Source of the DNA: UBA5738 sp049641805
GTDB taxonomy: Bacteria; Patescibacteriota; Minisyncoccia; Minisyncoccales; UBA5738
DNA: 10,072 nt
Assembly (NCBI GenBank): GCA_049641805.1
Contig: JBARNX010000064.1
Coordinates: 1-10,072, forward strand
Reading direction: 5' to 3'
Shown here: positions 5,813 through 10,072 of the stretch, one piece after another
How positions within the stretch are numbered: position 1 is the stretch's first letter
Layout of the letters: each line of letters begins with the position of its first letter
Position numbers and translations under genes: made by a program
The notes under the pieces: generated by a model
Database searches by the model: none
Told to the model about the DNA's origin: nothing
What the model saw: only the letters and a program-made list of their open reading frames with translations

Positions 5813-6175
5813 CTATAAATCCACCAACCCCAAACTGATCTCCAATGCTTGATTTACTTTTTTCATCACGACCGGACCAAAAACCGCCAATCTTTTAACT
5901 AATCGCTGTTTGTCTATTGCCCGAATTTGGTTAAGCAGAACCACGCAGCGCCTATTCAAATCGCTCTGCCCGACCTCCACCAGTACCTCGGTTGGATAAA
6001 TCCGTTCGCCGATTTGGGAAGTTATCGCCGCGACAATCGTTATCGGACTGTAACGGTTGGCAATATTATTTTGGACAACCAAAGCCGGCCTCGTTTTCCG
6101 AATTTCCGAGCCAATCGTTAGGTCAAAATTAACCAAATAAACCTCCCCTCGTTTTGGGATTATTTGCTGGAGCAT
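5813..6175 (-). CDS. mazF: MazF/PemK-type endoribonuclease toxin
   Basis: This is a 120-residue toxin of the MazF/PemK (CcdB-fold) family, which cuts single-stranded RNA at short sites and stops growth when free. Family hallmarks are K8-RGEVYLVNFD at the N-terminus, then GSEIRKTRPALVVQN (residues 22-36) with the conserved Arg-Pro loop, then SPITIVAAITS (43-53). Length is typical. The antitoxin gene upstream overlaps its first 16 bases, so the two are translated together. The ATG at 6175 is supported by the position of the first conserved strand. The gene ends 30 bases before the inverted repeat of the Fic promoter, which restarts transcription in the same direction. The symbol denotes family only; PemK or NdoA-type would fit equally. 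Confidence 0.9.
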   Translation of the reverse strand: MLQQIIPKRGEVYLVNFDLTIGSEIRKTRPALVVQNNIANRYSPITIVAAITSQIGERIYPTEVLVEVGQSDLNRRCVVLLNQIRAIDKQRLVKRLAVFGPVVMKKVNQALEISLGLVDL

Positions 6176-6423
6176 ATCTCATCATCAATCGAAAACCATT
6201 CCTCAACCAAATTCAAATCCCGCGAGGCGTTAACCATCGCCCCCTCTTTTATCTGCTTCTTCAAATTAGCCCCGCTCATTTCCTTCACGAAAAAGCGAAT
6301 CGCCTGGTCAACCAAGCGGCTCCGGTCGCCTTTTTTGGCAATTTTTTCGAGCAACCTGACCGTTTCTTTCGGAAGAGTAACATCAACCCGCTGATAAGCT
6401 GTAGAATTGGTTTTTATTTCCAT
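6160..6423 (-). CDS. Ribbon-helix-helix antitoxin of the MazF-type toxin
   Basis: This is an 87-residue antitoxin. Residues 10-18 (YQRVDVTLP) form the DNA-binding strand of a ribbon-helix-helix fold, followed by helices at 19-31 and 34-50. The acidic, flexible C-terminal part (NLVEEWFSIDDEI) is where such antitoxins usually cover the toxin. The ATG at 6423 is chosen over an in-frame GTG at 6438 because the GTG lies in the -10 region of the promoter. The stop overlaps the toxin start by 16 bases. A palindrome in the promoter is the likely site of autorepression by the antitoxin or the complex. The fold is CopG/MazE-like; it does not show the AbrB-type MazE fold. Confidence 0.85.
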   Translation of the reverse strand: MEIKTNSTAYQRVDVTLPKETVRLLEKIAKKGDRSRLVDQAIRFFVKEMSGANLKKQIKEGAMVNASRDLNLVEEWFSIDDEICSSK

Positions 6424-6429
6424 AACCCC

Positions 6430-6457
6430 ATTATACACACTATCAATGTGTAGTCAA
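6430..6457 (-). promoter_or_regulatory. Leaderless promoter with palindromic operator for the MazF-type pair
   Basis: On the - strand TTGACT (6457-6452) and TATAAT (6435-6430) are 16 bases apart. TACACA (6434-6439) and TGTGTA (6447-6452) form a perfect six-base inverted repeat with a seven-base spacer between and over the boxes. The start codon begins seven bases after the -10, so the message would be leaderless. The promoter overlaps the 3' end of the Nudix gene. Confidence 0.7.
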
Positions 6458-6844
6458 GTTTCCGACAAAACGCCTCAATTTTTCAGAAGATTCCAGTTTT
6501 AAGAAATCTTCGGCGGTTAGCCACTTGAATTCATCGTGTTCATAACTAAGAATTACTTTATCGGAAAATGCTTTTGCAATATAAGCAATCGTTACCCAAA
6601 AATCGCCATCTTTGTTTATATGCGATTCAACATCAAAAAGGTTTAGATTTTTAACCTCTAACCCCGTTTCCTCCCTGATTTCCCTGATAATCCCGTCAAT
6701 CGCATCTTCGCCAAACTCCAAATCGCCGCCCGGAAAATCCCATTTACCGGGGTTAGAAGGTGCAGTCCCTGACCTACGGAGAACCAAAATCTTACCTTCT
6801 CGATCAAAAATAATTGCTTTTTGCGAAACCCCTATTTTCTTCAT
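6443..6844 (-). CDS. Nudix hydrolase
   Basis: This is a 133-residue hydrolase of the Nudix family, which cleaves nucleoside diphosphates linked to another group. The Nudix box is complete at residues 40-62: Gly40, x5, Glu46, x7, then REIREETGL, matching GX5EX7REUXEEXGU with the metal-binding glutamates present. The N-terminal LVLRRSGTAPSNPGKWDFPGG resembles MutT-type and ADP-ribose-type members; the substrate cannot be told. Length fits a single-domain enzyme. The ATG at 6844 has AGGA eight bases upstream. It follows a hairpin and the 46-base repeat after the GNAT gene, and its last bases hold the -35 box of the MazF-type pair. No own promoter is evident. Confidence 0.9.
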   Translation of the reverse strand: MKKIGVSQKAIIFDREGKILVLRRSGTAPSNPGKWDFPGGDLEFGEDAIDGIIREIREETGLEVKNLNLFDVESHINKDGDFWVTIAYIAKAFSDKVILSYEHDEFKWLTAEDFLKLESSEKLRRFVGNLTTH

Positions 6845-6856
6845 AACTTTATCCTA

Positions 6857-6884
6857 CCAAAAAGCCGCTTATTTAGCGACTTTT
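6857..6884 (-). repeat. 28-base dispersed hairpin repeat, copy 1
   Basis: CCAAAAA-(G/A)-CCGCTT-(A/C)-TT-(T/C)-AGCGACTTTT is shared with 7388-7415, with 25 of 28 bases identical; two of the three changes lie in the hairpin loop. Both copies lie immediately before a gene start on the - strand. Confidence 0.6.
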
Positions 6885-6885
6885 T
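6857..6885 (-). terminator. Hairpin terminator between GNAT and Nudix genes
   Basis: AAAAAGCCGCT (6859-6869) pairs with AGCGACTTTTT (6875-6885) with one C-A mismatch and a five-base loop. On either strand the stem ends in a T run, so it could terminate transcription both ways. A near copy lies at 7388-7415. Confidence 0.55.
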
Positions 6886-6926
6886 GAAGCAGGGTCGTCT
6901 GGCAACCGATCTTCGCGCCTGTTTAG
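6881..6926 (-). repeat. 46-base dispersed repeat, copy 1
   Basis: The sequence matches 9442-9487 at 38 of 46 positions without gaps. Both copies lie 25-41 bases downstream of a stop codon on the - strand. In one - strand frame both read LNRxExRLPDDPxSK, and three of the eight changes are silent third-position changes. Copy 1 abuts the hairpin at 6857-6885. Confidence 0.7.
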
Positions 6927-6950
6927 CAGAATAATGCGGCCCAATAATGT

Positions 6951-7391
6951 TTAATTTATAACCATTGCCACTATTTTTTCGTCAAATTTATTAAGTTCGC
7001 TTTTTATCAATAGATACTCGTCCCTTAATGTTTTAGGTATAGAATCAAGGCTAATTATTACGAAACCTGCTTTCGTATAAAAACTGGCTGTTTTTGCAAA
7101 ACACAACAAATAAATCGGCCGTCTTTTATCTTTTGTAAGAATTCCTTTTATCAATCCACTGCCGATACCTTTATTCCTATATTTTGGCGTCACAACTAAA
7201 CTACCCAATTCCAAACAATCATTCATTTGCTTAATTCTTATACAACCGATAATTTCATTTTTTTCTTTAGAAACTAAAAACTGGCTATATGAAATTTCCC
7301 TACTGTCGGCTCTCTCGCTTTTTACTAATGCCATAATTGATGGTAAGTCTTTTTTTGTTGCCCTTTCGATAGTCGTACTCCAATATACCAA
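6951..7391 (-). CDS. GNAT-family N-acetyltransferase
   Basis: This is a 146-residue protein of the GNAT fold, which transfers an acetyl group from acetyl-CoA to an amine. Motif A, LGSLVVTPKYRNKGIGSGLI (residues 62-81), holds the R-x-x-G-x-G pyrophosphate loop. The later block FAKTASFYTKAGFVII (98-113) is the usual motif B. The N-terminal TIERATKKDLPSIMALV is the typical first strand and helix. The start is uncertain: the only upstream option seen is TTG at 7391, without a ribosome binding site and inside the flank of a hairpin repeat, so the 5' end may have been rebuilt or slightly cut. GGAG at about 7379 has no standard start after it. The substrate is unknown. A hairpin and the 46-base repeat follow the stop. 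Confidence 0.83.
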   Translation of the reverse strand: MVYWSTTIERATKKDLPSIMALVKSERADSREISYSQFLVSKEKNEIIGCIRIKQMNDCLELGSLVVTPKYRNKGIGSGLIKGILTKDKRRPIYLLCFAKTASFYTKAGFVIISLDSIPKTLRDEYLLIKSELNKFDEKIVAMVIN

Positions 7392-7415
7392 AAAACCGCT
7401 TCTTCAGCGACTTTT
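7388..7415 (-). repeat. 28-base dispersed hairpin repeat, copy 2
   Basis: This is the partner of 6857-6884. Its stem is weaker (CGCT/AGCG core, two mismatches, then A/T pairs), but on the - strand it still ends GCGG plus six T, like a terminator, right at the GNAT start. An alternative outer pairing is AACCG (7394-7398) with CGGTT (7417-7421). Confidence 0.5.
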
Positions 7416-7434
7416 ACGGTTCTAATCCCCTTGA

Positions 7435-7554
7435 AGTCAGGAACCATCCACTCTGATAACCGAAGCAATAGAAATCCTCCAAGATGAAGCATATATGGAC
7501 GATCTACGCTACAAAATCGCCGCCGTCAAAGAATTATTATGGTTAAAATTATAG
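7435..7554 (+). pseudogene. Possible gene remnant on + strand
   Basis: An open frame of 39 codons follows a TGA at 7432-7434 and ends with TAG at 7552-7554. It reads like part of a helical protein (ITEAIEILQDEAYMDDLRYK, then AAVKELL). No good start codon is near its beginning; the first ATG is at 7495. The pattern faintly recalls the second helix and tail of ParD-like antitoxins, but this is too short to assign. I treat it as debris of a lost gene. Confidence 0.28.
7548..7553 (-). promoter_or_regulatory. Candidate -10 box upstream of the GNAT gene
   Basis: TATAAT on the - strand within an A+T-rich stretch, with no clear -35. If used, its transcript would meet the hairpin at 7388-7415 just before the GNAT start, which would act as a leader terminator. 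Confidence 0.28.
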
Positions 7555-7642
7555 TATATTTTAAATCTCCAAGAACTTGGATAATCCTCATTTTGAAAAT
7601 AAAAAAGTCCTAAAAAAATCCCTGGACCAAGGGGTCACGATG

Positions 7643-7768
7643 CTAAAACTCATCGAGCGTCATTCTTTCTACTGGGCTTACGATAACTCCCCCTTCAATC
7701 GAAGCGCAAACGATTTGATATGTTTCTTCGGCTGGACTTCTGGTGAGAATTACGCCATCTTCTCCCAT
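7643..7768 (-). pseudogene. Possible small ORF or gene fragment, 41 codons
   Basis: From the ATG at 7768 to TAG at 7643-7645 the - strand encodes 41 residues (MGEDGVILTRSPAEETYQIV to the end SPVERMTLDEF). The frame is open a little further upstream, to a TAA inside the terminator hairpin. Composition is protein-like, with alternating strands and acidic turns, and looks more natural than the longer frame on the opposite strand. There is no ribosome binding site and no family recognised. It could be a fragment of a lost gene or a genuine microprotein. Confidence 0.25.
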
Positions 7769-7788
7769 ATCAAGTGCGTAAAAAAAAT

Positions 7789-7815
7789 GGGGTTAATATA
7801 TTCACCCCCCACCGC
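7789..7815 (-). terminator. Intrinsic terminator of the 61-residue membrane protein gene
   Basis: On the - strand TGGGG, a self-complementary A/T core, then CCCCA is followed by eight T. The stem can reach about nine pairs with one mismatch. It lies some 50 bases after the stop of the gene at 7864-8049 and supports - strand transcription here. Confidence 0.65.
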
Positions 7816-7863
7816 CTACGCTTCACTTTTTATGAACAATATACTTACAGATCGCTACCAAAC

Positions 7864-8049
7864 TCATTCTTGCTCTTTGCGACGATCATCGGTGTACCCG
7901 ACAACCAGAAAAATTATCAGCAGCAGAGTGATTGAACACTCGGCTACCCTCAGGCTGATTGCCGAACAACCATAAAGAACCGTGCAGATGACTATCCCGG
8001 CCAAGACCATATCCCGTATCATCATTTTGTCACGCCGCCTTTTAACCAT
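7864..8049 (-). CDS. Small two-helix membrane protein
   Basis: This is a 61-residue protein. A basic N-terminus (VKRRRDK) is followed by a membrane segment at about 13-31, a short turn, a second segment at about 36-51, and a charged tail (TDDRRKEQE). This suggests a helical hairpin with both ends in the cytoplasm. There is no recognisable family. It is favoured over the antisense frame because an intrinsic terminator follows on this strand and because of the charge distribution. The start may be ATG at 8049 or one of two ATGs at 8025 and 8022; none has a clear ribosome binding site. It lies 88 bases after the Cys-rich protein gene, and the gap contains a small hairpin (GCAT-AAAA-ATGC). Confidence 0.5.
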   Translation of the reverse strand: MVKRRRDKMMIRDMVLAGIVICTVLYGCSAISLRVAECSITLLLIIFLVVGYTDDRRKEQE

Positions 8050-8137
8050 TTATTGCATACTTTCTTAAAAAATACCAGCGCAGCATAAAAATGCACTCGC
8101 TAAATCCGGATAAATCTATCTCAAATAATAACAAAAT

Positions 8138-8887
8138 TTAATTTGGCTTACGCACGCAAACATAGGCGGCCGGCGGTGTTGGCTGACAGTCGCCTGCAAG
8201 CTTGGAACAGGGCGGACTTTCCTGATATACGGTCTCTTTTACCAGCCCTTCACAGCAATCGCGTGCCGAATTAAGGTCCGTTACCTCGCTTTCTTTCACA
8301 CATCCGGTCAATGCAACACATTCAAAAATCGGCTTGCAATCGGAATCGCATCCCTTCATATCAACGACACTATCAAGACCGCAAGAAGCTGGCGCGCCGC
8401 AGTCCGTGTAATCCCTGCAACAATTGTTACCTTTTTGAGTACACATCCGCTCAGCACACGAATAATCCGTTATACAACCGTTCGAATCGGAATTCGCAAG
8501 AACCGCATAACCTTCAGGACAATTTATTGGAGCCGGAGAAGGCGGACAAACAACGCATATGTTTTTGCTTTTGTCGCAATAACCATCGCAACATGTATTC
8601 CCCGCTGTTGGGCAAGAATCTCCCGTTTTTGCGCAGTAAATATCGCTGGGTTGGCAATCTTGCGGACAATCTCTCAAAGTTTCACCTGTATCGCAAATTT
8701 TATTGCCACAGGAAATCGATTCAAAATTGTCATTCTCTGCCGGAATATTTGTCATAATTTCGGATTTAGCATTATGGATATAACACCAGATTGCCGTTCC
8801 GCCCAAGGTTACAATCAAAACTGTTGCCAAAATTATAATGATTGCGGCAAAAACGCCCTGATTGGTTTTATCTTTTATTGATTTCAT
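8138..8887 (-). CDS. Membrane-anchored cysteine-rich surface protein
   Basis: This is a 249-residue protein with a cytoplasmic basic N-terminus, one membrane segment (about residues 12-35) and a large outside part holding 28 cysteines, an even number suited to disulfides. The first module is CGNKICDTGETLRDCPQDC (60-78), the CGNxxC..GE...CPxDC motif seen in many archaeal and Patescibacteria surface proteins. Then come a knottin-like block with CCDGYC (85-111), a CP-rich block ending GCITDYSC (114-144), and two further CC-containing blocks (149-196, 211-244). No enzyme motif is visible. A role in adhesion, binding or cell-surface structure is inferred. Its start lies only 12 bases after the RelE-like gene stop, so it may share that transcript. 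No ribosome binding site precedes the ATG. Confidence 0.8.
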   Translation of the reverse strand: MKSIKDKTNQGVFAAIIIILATVLIVTLGGTAIWCYIHNAKSEIMTNIPAENDNFESISCGNKICDTGETLRDCPQDCQPSDIYCAKTGDSCPTAGNTCCDGYCDKSKNICVVCPPSPAPINCPEGYAVLANSDSNGCITDYSCAERMCTQKGNNCCRDYTDCGAPASCGLDSVVDMKGCDSDCKPIFECVALTGCVKESEVTDLNSARDCCEGLVKETVYQESPPCSKLAGDCQPTPPAAYVCVRKPN

Positions 8888-8899
8888 AATTTTTTCAAA

Positions 8900-9157
8900 T
8901 TATTTGTACACATCGTGATCGCCGATTGCAAGAAGCGCCGCGCGCGATTTTGATTGATAGATAAAAACAATCCGGTATTTGTAATTCACCGAAAAACTGT
9001 AATATTTTGATAATTTGTCTTTCAATTTATGGACTTTCGATTGCTTGTGGTTTTTTTCATTTCTAAACAACTCTATTTTTTCTTTTATTTCCTCTTTCAA
9101 TGAACTTTCAAAACAAGCATATTGTTTTATAAAAGTCGGTTTATATTCGATTTCCAT
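8900..9157 (-). CDS. RelE/ParE-superfamily toxin
   Basis: This is an 85-residue toxin. The sequence MEIEYKPTFIKQYACFESSL, then KEEIKEKIELFRN, then HKLKDKLSKYYSFSVNYKYRIVF with a final AALLAIGDHDVYK, is the typical RelE/YafQ arrangement: a strand, two helices, and a sheet carrying the basic catalytic or binding residues. RelE-type members cut ribosome-bound mRNA, while ParE-type members act on gyrase; the LKDKL...SVNYKYRIVF core and the late GDHDVY favour an RNase-type toxin. The antitoxin gene lies five bases upstream. The ATG at 9157 fits the family start. A Cys-rich surface protein gene follows after 12 bases. Confidence 0.85.
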   Translation of the reverse strand: MEIEYKPTFIKQYACFESSLKEEIKEKIELFRNEKNHKQSKVHKLKDKLSKYYSFSVNYKYRIVFIYQSKSRAALLAIGDHDVYK

Positions 9158-9162
9158 GGATT

Positions 9163-9372
9163 TTATCCAAGTTTTTTCGCCAATTGGTCCAAATCGCCGC
9201 GAACAGACGGCTCTTGGTCGGCCTTCAATACGGCCGCGATGGCTTCTTGTTCGGCAAGCAAACGCAACGCTCGGCGCACCACCGCGGCTTTATTTTCCAA
9301 TTTCCCAAGCCGAACCTGGGATTCAATGAACTCTTCCAAATCCTTAGTCAAGGGAACAGATAAAGTTGCCAT
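9163..9372 (-). CDS. Ribbon-helix-helix antitoxin of the RelE-like toxin
   Basis: This is a 69-residue antitoxin. Residues 2-9 (ATLSVPLT) are the DNA-binding strand; helices at 10-22 and 26-40 (ENKAAVVRRALRLLAEQ) complete a ParD/CopG-like fold. The C-terminal half (VLKADQEPSVRGDLDQLAKKL) is the usual toxin-binding tail in Patescibacteria pairs of this kind. The ATG at 9372 is chosen because the residues upstream in frame, back to 9477, run through the promoter and repeat. The antitoxin precedes the toxin by five bases. Palindromes around the promoter indicate autoregulation. Confidence 0.85.
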   Translation of the reverse strand: MATLSVPLTKDLEEFIESQVRLGKLENKAAVVRRALRLLAEQEAIAAVLKADQEPSVRGDLDQLAKKLG

Positions 9373-9386
9373 AGATTTTTGATTTA

Positions 9387-9437
9387 ATATGATATTATAA
9401 TATGACACAATCATATCAATTCGGCGAATCTTGTCAA
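9387..9437 (-). promoter_or_regulatory. Promoter and palindromic operators of the RelE-like pair
   Basis: On the - strand a perfect TTGACA (9437-9432) and TATGAT (9415-9410) are 16 bases apart. ATATGA (9400-9405) and TCATAT (9411-9416) form an inverted repeat with a five-base spacer across the -10. A perfect palindrome ATATTATAATAT lies at 9392-9403, and a further ATATGA at 9387-9392. The cluster suits cooperative binding of ribbon-helix-helix dimers. The leader would be about 30 bases. Confidence 0.68.
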
Positions 9438-9441
9438 GAGT

Positions 9442-9487
9442 TTTTTGAAACGGGATCGTCTGGCAATCGATGTTCAAACCTGTTTAG
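9442..9487 (-). repeat. 46-base dispersed repeat, copy 2
   Basis: This copy lies between the zinc-ribbon gene stop and the -35 box of the RelE-like pair, in the same orientation as copy 1 (6881-6926) and about 2.6 kb away. The two direct copies enclose the GNAT-to-antitoxin block. Confidence 0.7.
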
Positions 9488-9527
9488 TGAGTTTATAAAA
9501 TAAAAAGGCATTATTTTAATCCAGCTT

Positions 9528-9803
9528 TCATAAAATTCGTGGCTGGATAATAATATGCCAACTATCAAGATCAAATTCTTCGGTTGGTTTGATTTTGACC
9601 CATTTTCCATCAGGCCCAACCCACCAAACCTTCTGAGCTTTTTTACCATCGCCTTCGTAACCGAATGACTTGCCACCAAGAATTCCTTGGCATTTTGGGC
9701 AACGCCACTCCGCATCAATTGCTTCAATGGGAAAACCTTCAAGCGTTATAAGATTTCCGCAATGTTCGCAAAGACCTAACCCGGCCAATAGATAAACTGC
9801 CAT
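9528..9803 (-). CDS. Zinc-ribbon protein of unknown function
   Basis: This is a 91-residue protein with two CxxC knuckles, Cys12-EH-Cys15 and Cys35-PK-Cys38, spaced as in a zinc ribbon (residues about 10-43). A Gly-rich turn and a second half with several Trp and Lys (KAQKVWWVGPDGKWVKIKP) follow, looking like a small beta domain. No catalytic motif is present. Zinc ribbons of this size bind nucleic acid or protein; which one cannot be said. It has the only strong Shine-Dalgarno in the window, AAGGAGG at 9820-9814, ten bases before the ATG. Its promoter appears to straddle the end of the neighbouring IS element. Confidence 0.72.
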   Translation of the reverse strand: MAVYLLAGLGLCEHCGNLITLEGFPIEAIDAEWRCPKCQGILGGKSFGYEGDGKKAQKVWWVGPDGKWVKIKPTEEFDLDSWHIIIQPRIL

Positions 9804-9816
9804 TTAATGTGCGCCT

Positions 9817-9856
9817 CCTTAATTTAAGCATATATTAAGGTGATCGGGGTTGTCAA
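9817..9856 (-). promoter_or_regulatory. Hybrid promoter at the IS boundary
   Basis: On the - strand a perfect TTGACA (9856-9851), inside the probable IS end, is 16 bases from TATATG (9834-9829) outside it. CCTTAA (9817-9822) and TTAAGG (9835-9840) form an inverted repeat around the -10 and touch the Shine-Dalgarno. Confidence 0.5.
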
Positions 9857-10072
9857 GACACGGAATTTTGAAGAATCAGATGGTAAGAATTTTTTAGAAA
9901 TTTTTTCGTAAATTCTGGAAATGCACTTCCGCCGGGGTTTGATAGTCCAATGATTGATGGCGGCGCAAATTGTCGTAGAAAGAAAAATATTCATTTAAAC
10001 CGGTGCGGGCTTCCGCCACATCCTGGTACGAGTTTAAATAAATGTTTTCCTGTTTTACCGTACGCCACAATC
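9841..10072 (-). mobile_element. Right end of an IS3-family insertion sequence (partial)
   Basis: The element contains the transposase 3' end and about 50 bases beyond the stop. The terminus is placed at 9841, where the + strand begins TGATCGGGG and continues TTGTCAAGACA, resembling IS3-family terminal repeats that begin with TG. The other end is outside the window, so neither the inverted repeat partner nor the target duplication can be checked. Confidence 0.6.
9894..10072 (-). CDS. IS3-family transposase (OrfB), C-terminal end
   Basis: The last 58 codons of a DDE integrase-type transposase are visible, ending with TAA at 9896-9894. LWRTVKQENIYL, followed by ARTGLNEYFSFYDNLRRHQS and LDYQTPAEVHF, is the signature end of IS3-family OrfB proteins, where the RRHQSLxYxTPAE motif is near-universal. 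The catalytic Glu normally lies just before LWRTVK and so falls outside the window. The visible part has no stop or frameshift. The transposase cuts and joins the IS ends. Confidence 0.9.
   Translation of the reverse strand, partial: LWRTVKQENIYLNSYQDVAEARTGLNEYFSFYDNLRRHQSLDYQTPAEVHFQNLRKNF

Noticed and set aside
6857..6926. Integron attC site
   Set aside because: The inverted repeat and cassette-like genes suggested it, but no GTTRRRY/RYYYAAC core pairs are found and no integron integrase is in view.
7577..7975. 132-codon + strand frame starting with TTG
   Set aside because: It has no ribosome binding site and no recognisable family. It reads through a strong - strand terminator (7789-7815), and its last third is antisense to the 61-residue membrane protein. 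It cannot be fully excluded.
9434..9742. 102-codon - strand frame ending in the 46-base repeat
   Set aside because: It is an off-frame shadow of the zinc-ribbon gene; only the repeat portion at its end has a possible coding-like pattern.

Overview
The window most resembles a small-genome Patescibacteria (CPR, Parcubacteria-like) chromosome. This rests on style rather than a marker gene: an A+T-rich sequence, many short proteins, very few Shine-Dalgarno sites, several starts placed almost directly after a -10 box, a stand-alone receiver protein paired with a tiny membrane protein, Cys-rich surface proteins, a tRNA without encoded CCA, and dense toxin-antitoxin cargo. The assignment is an inference.

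Left part (1-2468), + strand. This looks like one end of an integrated element. It holds a possible protein tail (1-96), about 250 bases of unexplained and partly foldable DNA, a 67-residue protein (347-550), a promoter followed by a large inverted repeat (677-750), and a large serine recombinase (786-2447). The last 51 bases of the recombinase reading frame run antisense into the 3' half of a tRNA-Gly(GCC) gene on the - strand (2397-2468). This suggests the tRNA 3' end is the attachment site and marks the element border.

Right part (2469-10072), almost entirely - strand. Reading leftward from the right edge: the 3' end of an IS3-family transposase, with a probable IS terminus near 9841 that seems to donate a -35 box to the next gene; a zinc-ribbon protein; a RelBE/ParDE-type toxin-antitoxin pair; a membrane-anchored protein with 28 extracytoplasmic cysteines only 12 bases after the toxin; a 61-residue membrane protein with its own terminator; a stretch of gene debris; a GNAT acetyltransferase; a Nudix hydrolase; a MazEF-type pair with a leaderless promoter; a winged-helix/Fic protein whose catalytic His is Gln, followed closely by a HAD phosphatase; a secreted protein with a duplicated di-cysteine module; and a receiver protein followed by a two-part membrane microprotein.

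How they fit together: the right part reads as an accessory region of autoregulated defence or addiction cassettes (two toxin-antitoxin pairs and a Fic-HAD pair), housekeeping-like cargo (Nudix, GNAT) and envelope proteins. Two families of short dispersed repeats lie in the spacers between these genes (28 bases at 6857 and 7388; 46 bases at 6881 and 9442). The most unusual points are the tRNA-targeted serine recombinase with its structured leader, the His-less Fic protein with a perfect 14-base inverted repeat over its promoter and start codon, the codon-like substitution pattern of the 46-base repeat, and the hybrid promoter at the IS edge.
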